Origin: JANLQX01 sp031423635
Lineage (GTDB): Bacteria; Actinomycetota; Acidimicrobiia; Acidimicrobiales; JANYDT01
Direction of reading: 5' to 3'
Assembly: GCA_031423635.1 (NCBI GenBank)
Contig: JANPFX010000052.1
Location: 1-40,589, forward strand
Length of the DNA stretch: 40,589 nucleotides
Below are positions 35,180-40,589 of the stretch, one piece after another. Made by a program: the position numbers and the translations under genes. The notes under the pieces were generated by a model that saw only the letters and a program-made list of their open reading frames with translations, did no database searches and was not told the DNA's origin. Each line of letters starts with the position of its first letter. Positions within the stretch are counted from its first letter, which is position 1.

Positions 35180-36564
35180 TTCCGGTCGTTGCACCGGCTC
35201 GGATGCGGGCCCTTGATGAGCACTCCGGGATTCCGGAGGCTGCACTCATCGAGCGCGCCGGTCGAGCTGTTGCCTGGACAGCCCGCTCGATGTTGGGCGG
35301 CGTGTACGGACGACGGGTGACCGTGCTCGCCGGTCCGGGCAACAACGGTGCCGACGGTCTGGTCGCCGCCCGAGTGCTGGCTTCGTGGGGCGTGGCGGTC
35401 CGAGTGGTTCATGTCGATCGCTTTGCGCCACCCCCGAGCAGCATCGAGGATGCCGACCTCGTCATCGACGCGCTGTTCGGCACGGGAACCGTGCGGGAGA
35501 TGACCTTCCCTTCCGTAGGTGTACATACGATGGTCCTCGCCGTCGACATCCCTTCCGGGGTCGACGCCCGCACCGGTCGACTCTTCCCCGGATGCTCGGT
35601 GCAACGCGCTGATGTCACGGTCACGTTCGTCGCGCCGAAGCCGGGACTGCTCTTCGAACCCGGCGCCTCGCTGGCCGGTGAGATCCGAGTCGCCGACATC
35701 GGCATCCATCTCGCTGCCGACGAATCGGCGCGGACCGTGCTGCTCGACGAGGCCTCCGTCCGCCAACGTCTCCACCGTCCGGAGGTGACCGCCCACAAGT
35801 GGAAGCACGCGATGCTCGTCGTCGCGGGAAGTGCTGGAATGACGGGTGCCGCACTGCTGTGTGCTCACTCCGCCGCCCGTTGTGGCGCATCCCTGGTGAG
35901 GTTGTCGATTCCCGGAACGGTGCACGGCGGCGACGAAGTGGTCGGCATGGATCTCCCGGCCACCGAATGGGGGATGGTCGCGGCCGGCCACGCCGCACGC
36001 TGTTCGGCGGTGGTCGTCGGCCCGGGGCTCGGTTCCGATGTCGCGACGCAGGCCGAGGTGCGAGCGCTGCTCGACGCGCTCCCGGCCGGCATGCCTGTGA
36101 TCCTCGACGGGGACGGGCTCGGTTCGGTCACGCCCGAGCTGCTTGCGGCGCTGCACCGGCCGATGATCCTGACGCCGCACGACGGCGAGTTCACCCGGCT
36201 GTCCGGTACCGCACCGTCCTCCGACCGGATCTCGACGACTCGGGAGTTCGCACTACGAACGAACGCAGTGGTGTTGCTCAAGGGACCGACCACAGTCGTT
36301 GCGTCGCCGACGGGACACGTCGAAGTCATCCGTTCCGGGGATCAGCGCCTGGCCACTGCCGGTTCGGGTGACGTGCTCGCCGGCGTGATCGGCGCGTTCT
36401 GTGCCGTCGGCATGGACCCGTTCCACGCGGCGTCGACGGCCGCGTTCGTCCATGGCAGGGCGGCAATGCGCGGGAGGCCGTTCGGCCTGGTGGCCGGTGA
36501 CCTTCCTGTTCTGCTCGCCGATCTGCTGACGGAGTGGCTGGAGACGGTTCCGGCCGCCCCGTGA
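35176..36564 (+). CDS. nnr: Bifunctional NAD(P)HX epimerase / ADP- or ATP-dependent dehydratase
   Basis: This 462-residue fusion repairs damaged NAD(P)H hydrates. Residues 1 to about 205 are the YjeF_N epimerase domain (GIPEAALIERAGRAVAW; VLAGPGNNGADGLVAARVL; VLAVDIPSGVDARTG). Residues about 215-455 are the kinase-like dehydratase domain (HKWKHAMLVVAGSAGMTGAA; VVVGPGLGSD; ATAGSGDVLAGVIGAF). The dehydratase motif usually written DADAL appears here as DGDGL, so two alanines are replaced by glycine; the effect is unknown. The ATG at 35176 overlaps the acpS stop. Alanine racemase follows after 22 bases, the common actinobacterial order acpS-nnr-alr. Confidence 0.95.
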   Translation: MIPVVAPARMRALDEHSGIPEAALIERAGRAVAWTARSMLGGVYGRRVTVLAGPGNNGADGLVAARVLASWGVAVRVVHVDRFAPPPSSIEDADLVIDALFGTGTVREMTFPSVGVHTMVLAVDIPSGVDARTGRLFPGCSVQRADVTVTFVAPKPGLLFEPGASLAGEIRVADIGIHLAADESARTVLLDEASVRQRLHRPEVTAHKWKHAMLVVAGSAGMTGAALLCAHSAARCGASLVRLSIPGTVHGGDEVVGMDLPATEWGMVAAGHAARCSAVVVGPGLGSDVATQAEVRALLDALPAGMPVILDGDGLGSVTPELLAALHRPMILTPHDGEFTRLSGTAPSSDRISTTREFALRTNAVVLLKGPTTVVASPTGHVEVIRSGDQRLATAGSGDVLAGVIGAFCAVGMDPFHAASTAAFVHGRAAMRGRPFGLVAGDLPVLLADLLTEWLETVPAAP

Positions 36565-36586
36565 CGTCGGCGAGACTGGTCCGACG

Positions 36587-37765
36587 ATGAGTGAGCAGTT
36601 CCGTCCCACCACCGCATGGATCGACCTCGATGCGGTTCGTCACAACACGCGCGCGTTCGTCGAACACGTCGCGCCGGCGAGCGTGTGTGCTGTCGTCAAG
36701 GCCGATGGGTATGGACACGGTGCCATTCAATGCGCGCGAGCGGCGCTCGAGGGTGGGGCGGCGATGCTCGCCGTGGCGTCCGTCGAGGAGGGTGTGGAAC
36801 TCCGCGGAGCCGGGATCGATTTCCCGATCCTGCTCCTCTCGGAGTTCCCGATCGGCGCCGAAGTGGCGGTGCTCGAGAACCACCTCACTCCCACGGTCTA
36901 CTCATTCGATCGAATCGGCGCGCTGCACGCCGCCGGGGCACCGCTGGGGACCGGCGTTCATCTGAAGGTCGACACCGGCATGCACCGGGTCGGCGCGTTG
37001 CCGACTGAGGCACTCGCCCTTGCCCAGGCGATCGACGCGTCGTCGGTGCTCGAGCTCGCCGGGACGTTCACGCACCTCGCGGTCGCCGACACGGTCGACT
37101 GGGACGACCCAAATCATCCGTACACATATCATCAGCTCGATCTTTTCGACGATGTGCTTGCCTCCCTCGTGGAGGCGGGCATCGATCCCGGGATCTGCCA
37201 CGCAGCCAATTCCGCCGGCGCGCTGGCCCACCCACGCGCTCGGTACGACATGGTGCGCGTCGGCGTGTCGCTGTACGGAAACGATCCGGATCCGGGATGT
37301 GCGTCGGAGACCTTCGGGGTATCGCTCCGCGCGCCGCTCCATCTCATCAGTCGCGTCGCCCACACCAAGCGGCTCCCAGCCGGCTCCCGGATCTCCTATG
37401 GCTTGACGTACGAGTTGGCCTGTGACTCCGTCGTAGCGACCGTGCCGATCGGTTACGCCGACGGCGTGCCGCGTCGGCTCTCTGCGGTGGGGGGCCAGGT
37501 GTTGATCAACGGCCAGCGCTTTCCCATCGCCGGGAGGGTCACGATGGATCAGATCATGATCGACTGTGGTCCTGCCGATGAGGCCGGCGCGGTGGTCGAA
37601 CGAGGAGATGAGGTCGTTCTGCTCGGATCCCAGGCTGGCGAGCGCATCACCCCGTGGGACTGGGCCCGGCGTCTCGACACCATCGCCTACGAGATCACCT
37701 GTGGGATCGCGAGGCGCGTGCCACGCCGATTCGTCGACACCGAGGTTTCGCCAGCACATGGCTGA
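36587..37765 (+). CDS. alr: Alanine racemase
   Basis: Alr is a PLP enzyme that converts L-alanine to D-alanine for peptidoglycan. The 392 residues show the PLP lysine in VVKADGYGHGAI near residue 36. Other signs are the start TAWIDLDAVRHNTRAF, HLKVDTGMHRVGA in the middle, and the second catalytic site RISYGLTYE with its Tyr. The C-terminal beta domain holds GRVTMDQIMIDCG. The ATG at 36587 has only a weak ribosome binding site, so it probably depends on coupling with the upstream gene. Its stop overlaps the start of the alpha/beta hydrolase by eight bases. Confidence 0.97.
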   Translation: MSEQFRPTTAWIDLDAVRHNTRAFVEHVAPASVCAVVKADGYGHGAIQCARAALEGGAAMLAVASVEEGVELRGAGIDFPILLLSEFPIGAEVAVLENHLTPTVYSFDRIGALHAAGAPLGTGVHLKVDTGMHRVGALPTEALALAQAIDASSVLELAGTFTHLAVADTVDWDDPNHPYTYHQLDLFDDVLASLVEAGIDPGICHAANSAGALAHPRARYDMVRVGVSLYGNDPDPGCASETFGVSLRAPLHLISRVAHTKRLPAGSRISYGLTYELACDSVVATVPIGYADGVPRRLSAVGGQVLINGQRFPIAGRVTMDQIMIDCGPADEAGAVVERGDEVVLLGSQAGERITPWDWARRLDTIAYEITCGIARRVPRRFVDTEVSPAHG

Positions 37766-38780
37766 GCGACGCAGGGGCCTCCTCTCCGCCGGGATCGTCG
37801 GCGCCCTCGTGGGCGCCGGGTACGGCGCCACCAAGCTGCTGGCAGCTTCGGACCGGCGGCGAACCGGTGTCGAGCGCCAGCAGGTCGCGTCTGCGATGGA
37901 GTACCTCGCCGAGCCCGTTGGCGCGAGACATCATCTGTTCGCATCGGCCGACGGCGGTCAACTCCACGCCGTCGAGCACGGTCGTGTCGAAGCAAAGCCG
38001 ATCGTGCTGCTCCACGGGGTCAACCTGGCTTCTGCGCTGTACAACCATGCGCTCGCCGACCTGGGTGACCGCTTCCGGGTGATCGCGCTCGACTGGAGGG
38101 GGCACGGGCGAAGCCGCCCGGGCCGCGACGGTTACGGTGTCGCCCAACTCGGGAGCGACGTGGCCACGCTCCTGGAGCACTTCGACCTCACCGATGCCGT
38201 CGTGCTCGGTCACTCCATGGGTGGCATGGGGCTCGGTCGATTCGCCGTCGATCATCCGGGCGTTCGTGCATCGCGTGTGAGCGGCCTCGTGTTCTGCGAC
38301 ACCGCTGCGTTCGACGTCGGGCATCTGCCCCGGATCCTCCGTTCACTGCAGACCCAACTCGCGTCGCTCAGCGCGCGGCACCCCGAACTGATCGGGCGGG
38401 TCCAACAGGCTCCGCGTGGCGACCTCGCCTATGTGGCGAACCGGTACGTCTTCGGGAAGAAACCCGATCCCCTCGCGGTGGAGCAGCACCGCCTGATGGT
38501 CGACGCGATGTCGCCGGTGGCGATGTCGAGCTCGTTGCTGCCGTTGCTGTCCCACGATCTGCGATCGTCGCTCCCGTCCGTCGCGACCCCGTCGCTCGTC
38601 ATGGTCGGTTCCGACGACCCCCTCACCCCGCCGAGCCAGGCCGAGGATCTGCTCCGGCTTCTGCCCAACGCTCGCCTGCACACCTTTCCCGACGTCGGCC
38701 ATGTTCCGATGTTGGAATGCCGCGACGAGTTCGCACACGTGTTGGCGTCGTTCGCCAACGAGGTGCAGTCCACCGATTGA
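37758..38780 (+). CDS. Alpha/beta hydrolase with N-terminal membrane-anchor-like segment
   Basis: The 340-residue protein is a typical alpha/beta hydrolase: oxyanion loop VLLHGVNLASA, DWRGHGRS, nucleophile elbow GHSMGGMGLG, an acid in the strand SLVMVGSDDPLTPP, and the catalytic His in DVGHVPM. The first 30 residues are basic and then hydrophobic (RRRGLLSAGIVGALVGAGYG). This would be an uncleaved anchor or weak signal, so the enzyme may sit at the membrane facing outward or inward. The substrate is unknown; esters or lipids are likely. Its ATG overlaps the alr stop by eight bases, and in actinobacteria a hydrolase often follows alr. Confidence 0.9.
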   Translation: MAERRRGLLSAGIVGALVGAGYGATKLLAASDRRRTGVERQQVASAMEYLAEPVGARHHLFASADGGQLHAVEHGRVEAKPIVLLHGVNLASALYNHALADLGDRFRVIALDWRGHGRSRPGRDGYGVAQLGSDVATLLEHFDLTDAVVLGHSMGGMGLGRFAVDHPGVRASRVSGLVFCDTAAFDVGHLPRILRSLQTQLASLSARHPELIGRVQQAPRGDLAYVANRYVFGKKPDPLAVEQHRLMVDAMSPVAMSSSLLPLLSHDLRSSLPSVATPSLVMVGSDDPLTPPSQAEDLLRLLPNARLHTFPDVGHVPMLECRDEFAHVLASFANEVQSTD

Positions 38781-38825
38781 CTGCCGCCCGACAAGGTTTG
38801 TGACCCGCTGGTGGGCCAGCAGGCC

Positions 38826-38873
38826 CGCTCGGGCCGGCTGGACCGGAAGAATCGAAGGGAGCCGGCCCGAGCG
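38826..38873. terminator. Bidirectional hairpin between convergent genes
   Basis: CGCTCGGGCCGGCT (38826-38839) pairs perfectly with AGCCGGCCCGAGCG (38860-38873) around a 20-base loop. It sits between the stop of the hydrolase (38780) and the stop of the AGE epimerase (38932). No T-run is present, but its position and the GC-rich stem fit a terminator working both ways. Confidence 0.65.
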
Positions 38874-38931
38874 AGTGAGCCGGCCCACGGGTTCTTGCGC
38901 GTTGTACCGGTCACTTCGGGGAAGGATCCGG

Positions 38932-40182
38932 TCAGGTGATCAGATGGCCGCCCGCGATCGCTGCGGCGATCGATGGGAAGAGCGGCAGACGGGGCAACAG
39001 GCACGCCTGCACGGCGTGGTACACATCCGGCTTGCCTGACCACACCGATTGCGCGGGGCGGTTCCGGGAGTCGAGCTGATGGATCCACGATCCGTCGCGA
39101 AGGTCGACGAAGTGCTCGATGGCGAAGGACCACCACTGCTCGTAGTAGTCGTTGTAGAAGTCGTCGTTCGCCGCGTCGAGTAGTGCGGCGGCGGCGGCGA
39201 TTGCTTCGCACGCCACCCAGTGGAGACGGTCGCGGACGACCGCGTCGCCGTCCCAGTCGGTCGTGTACACGAAACCCGAGGCACCGTCGGTCGACCAGCC
39301 GTCGGTGACCGCCCGGGCGAAGAGCGACTTGGCTGACGACACCAGCCAACTCGGGGTGCGCTGGCGCGTGACGTCGGGGTCGGCGGACGCACGTTCGCGG
39401 AGGGCAGCGTCGAGGTGAAGCAGCAGACGCGACCATTCGAACGCATGCCCGACCGTCGCCCCGTAAGGACGGAACGGGTGGTTCGGCTGCTCGACGTTGT
39501 AGTCGAAAAGGGTTTCCCCGTTGGGACTGAAATGCTCCGGGATCCGCCAGTCGTTGTGCCTCGCCTGGATGTTGATGAACCAATCGGCGATGCGGAATGC
39601 ACGATCGAGCCATCGCCCATCGCCGGTCGCGTCGGCGACGGCCAGACAGCTCTCGACGCCGTGCATGTTGGCATTGGCTCCGAGGTAGGGCTCGGCGACG
39701 GTCCAGTCGGCGTTCCAGACGTCGACGATTCGCCCGTTTGTCTCGTCCCAGAAGTGGGACTCGAACACCGCGATCGCCTCATCGAGCAGATCGCCGGCGC
39801 CCGGTCGAGCCGCGACGCGCGCGCTCGATGCGGCGAGCAGAACGAAGTCGTGGTCGTAGGCGCGCTTCTCCTCGCGCATGGTTGGGTCCGTCGAGGTGAA
39901 CCAGCCGCCGTGCTCGGCATCGCGTAACAGGCCACCGAGGGCCGTCACGCCGTGATCGGCGAATTCGGCACAATCGGCGTGACCGAGCAGCACGCCGAGT
40001 GACAGAACGTGGGTCATCCGGGTGGTGATCCAGGTCTCGACCGGGCGGCCGAGCTCAGGTCGGCACCGCGCGTCGAGCCAGGCGAATCCGCCGTCAGGAT
40101 GTCGGGATGCCCGAGCGGTCTGCAGCAGCCGATCGGTCTCCGACGTCAGCCACCGGCGATGCGATCCGTCGTTCCAGTCCAT
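38932..40182 (-). CDS. AGE-family N-acylglucosamine 2-epimerase / aldose-ketose isomerase
   Basis: The 416-residue protein matches the (alpha/alpha)6-barrel family that includes N-acylglucosamine 2-epimerase and the sugar isomerases YihS and mannose isomerase. Signatures are HPDGGFAWLD near residue 29, WITTRMTHVLSLG, EKRAYDHDFVLLAASS, ANANMHGVESCLAV with a conserved His, NPHFRP-like PNHPFRPYGATVGHAFEWSRLLL with a second His, and DRLHWVACEAIAAAAAL. Whether it acts on mannose, sulfoquinovose or another sugar cannot be decided. ATG 40182 is needed to include the family N-terminus, and a TAGTGT box lies six bases upstream. The first 89 bases overlap the end of the PAP2 gene on the same strand. 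Confidence 0.88.
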   Translation of the reverse strand: MDWNDGSHRRWLTSETDRLLQTARASRHPDGGFAWLDARCRPELGRPVETWITTRMTHVLSLGVLLGHADCAEFADHGVTALGGLLRDAEHGGWFTSTDPTMREEKRAYDHDFVLLAASSARVAARPGAGDLLDEAIAVFESHFWDETNGRIVDVWNADWTVAEPYLGANANMHGVESCLAVADATGDGRWLDRAFRIADWFINIQARHNDWRIPEHFSPNGETLFDYNVEQPNHPFRPYGATVGHAFEWSRLLLHLDAALRERASADPDVTRQRTPSWLVSSAKSLFARAVTDGWSTDGASGFVYTTDWDGDAVVRDRLHWVACEAIAAAAALLDAANDDFYNDYYEQWWSFAIEHFVDLRDGSWIHQLDSRNRPAQSVWSGKPDVYHAVQACLLPRLPLFPSIAAAIAGGHLIT

Positions 40183-40589
40183 GGCTGGACACTATTGGTC
40201 CGGCGGGAGCGTCGGCGGCGGGGGACGACGCTGCGGCGGGCGAGCCGGGTGGAGACGGTGCAGCGGCCCGTCGCCCTTCGGGCCAGCGGAACGGACTGGC
40301 CCAGCCCGTGCGTCTGCGCAGACGCCACCCGATCGTCAGCGCGAGAGCGACCATCCCCCACCCGGCGAACACGTCGATCAGGTAGTGCTCCCCCGAGTAC
40401 ACGAGGGCGAACGCCATGGCCAGCGGGAAGAGCACGAGGAGGGGGCGCAGCGGCTTCCAGACGACGCCCCAGAGGAAGACGCAGACCATGAGCGCCTGCG
40501 CGCTGTGGAGGGAAGGGATCGCCGCGAACGGATTCACGGTTCCCTGTCCCTTCTCGATCACGCGCGAGGCGAAGTTCAATCCGACGTGG
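40094..40589 (-). CDS. PAP2-family membrane phosphatase, N-terminus cut by window edge
   Basis: The visible 164 residues are the C-terminal part of a PAP2-type lipid or inositol-lipid phosphatase. The catalytic motifs are present: IPSLHSAQALM and, 42 residues later, YSGEHYLIDVFAGW. Two or three hydrophobic helices lie between and after (ALMVCVFLWGVVW; LLVLFPLAMAFALVY; WGMVALALTIGW). This places it in the cytoplasmic membrane. The last 70 residues are Pro/Ala/Ser-rich and probably disordered. The order resembles enzymes that make or modify inositol phospholipids in actinobacteria, but the substrate is not known. It overlaps the epimerase start by 89 bases on the same strand. Confidence 0.88.
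   Translation of the reverse strand, partial: HVGLNFASRVIEKGQGTVNPFAAIPSLHSAQALMVCVFLWGVVWKPLRPLLVLFPLAMAFALVYSGEHYLIDVFAGWGMVALALTIGWRLRRRTGWASPFRWPEGRRAAAPSPPGSPAAASSPAADAPAGPIVSSHGLERRIASPVADVGDRSAAADRSGIPTS
40189..40194 (-). promoter_or_regulatory. Candidate -10 box of the AGE epimerase gene (leaderless type)
   Basis: The minus strand reads TAGTGT CCAGCC ATG. The box lies inside the coding end of the PAP2 gene, so the epimerase may be transcribed separately. Confidence 0.5.

Overview
The window is GC-rich and densely coded, with many GTG starts. It looks like a chromosome segment of an actinobacterium (Actinomycetota), possibly Acidimicrobiia. The basis is the order rplM-rpsI-glmM ... 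glmS-acpS-nnr-alr, two F420-type oxidoreductases, bacterial NHEJ genes, an actinobacterial-type HelD and HemE next to a HemY-type oxidase. The family or order is an inference. I see no rRNA, tRNA, CRISPR array, prophage or biosynthetic gene cluster.

Layout. 1-1204 (minus): 3' part of queG cut by the window edge, and a small cysteine-motif protein. 1267-2766: an IS3-family insertion sequence with orfA, orfB and a GGGAAAA slippery site. 3097-3737: a VapBC-type toxin-antitoxin pair. 3938-5071: MmcQ/YjbR-like and GFA-family proteins. 5144-7522: a three-gene operon (LLM flavin/F420 oxidoreductase, SDR, SnoaL-like protein). 7617-10570: LigD-type polymerase, Ku, and LhgO. 10656-11918 (plus): an MFS exporter. 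11924-16398 (minus): a GntR regulator and a two-gene molybdenum hydroxylase whose FAD and 2Fe-2S domains are fused in unusual order. 16644-18716: a FadB/FadJ-type beta-oxidation enzyme. 19060-22502: hemE, hemY/cgoX and a stand-alone LigD-type DNA ligase as one operon. 22553-25235: an ABC exporter and a double-ACT protein. 25449-28065 (plus): HelD and an F420-type PPOX protein. 28414-38780 (plus): ribosomal proteins L13 and S9, cell-wall precursor genes (glmM, glmS, alr), acpS, NAD(P)HX repair, a winged-helix AAA+ ATPase, a small conserved-looking protein and an alpha/beta hydrolase. 38932-40589 (minus): an AGE-family epimerase and a PAP2 phosphatase cut by the window end.

How the genes work together. 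glmM and glmS make GlcN-1-P precursor and alr makes D-alanine, so the right half carries peptidoglycan supply next to ribosomal protein genes. Ku and the LigD polymerase are adjacent, but the matching ligase lies about 10 kb away in the heme operon; no LigD phosphoesterase module is visible. The GntR gene is the first gene of the molybdenum hydroxylase operon, and a palindrome overlaps its promoter, which suggests self-regulation.

The clearest pattern not explained by gene content is regulatory. Eight genes (queG, vapB, GFA, ku, the MFS gene, gntR, the gene at 32403 and the AGE epimerase) have a TAnnnT box exactly six bases before the start codon and no good ribosome binding site. This is the arrangement of leaderless transcripts. 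Four gene-free stretches also hold repeats or long perfect stems: 16502-16582, 18815-19042, 28088-28217 and 32195-32346. The least understood protein-coding unit is the winged-helix AAA+ ATPase at 30801 between glmM and glmS.
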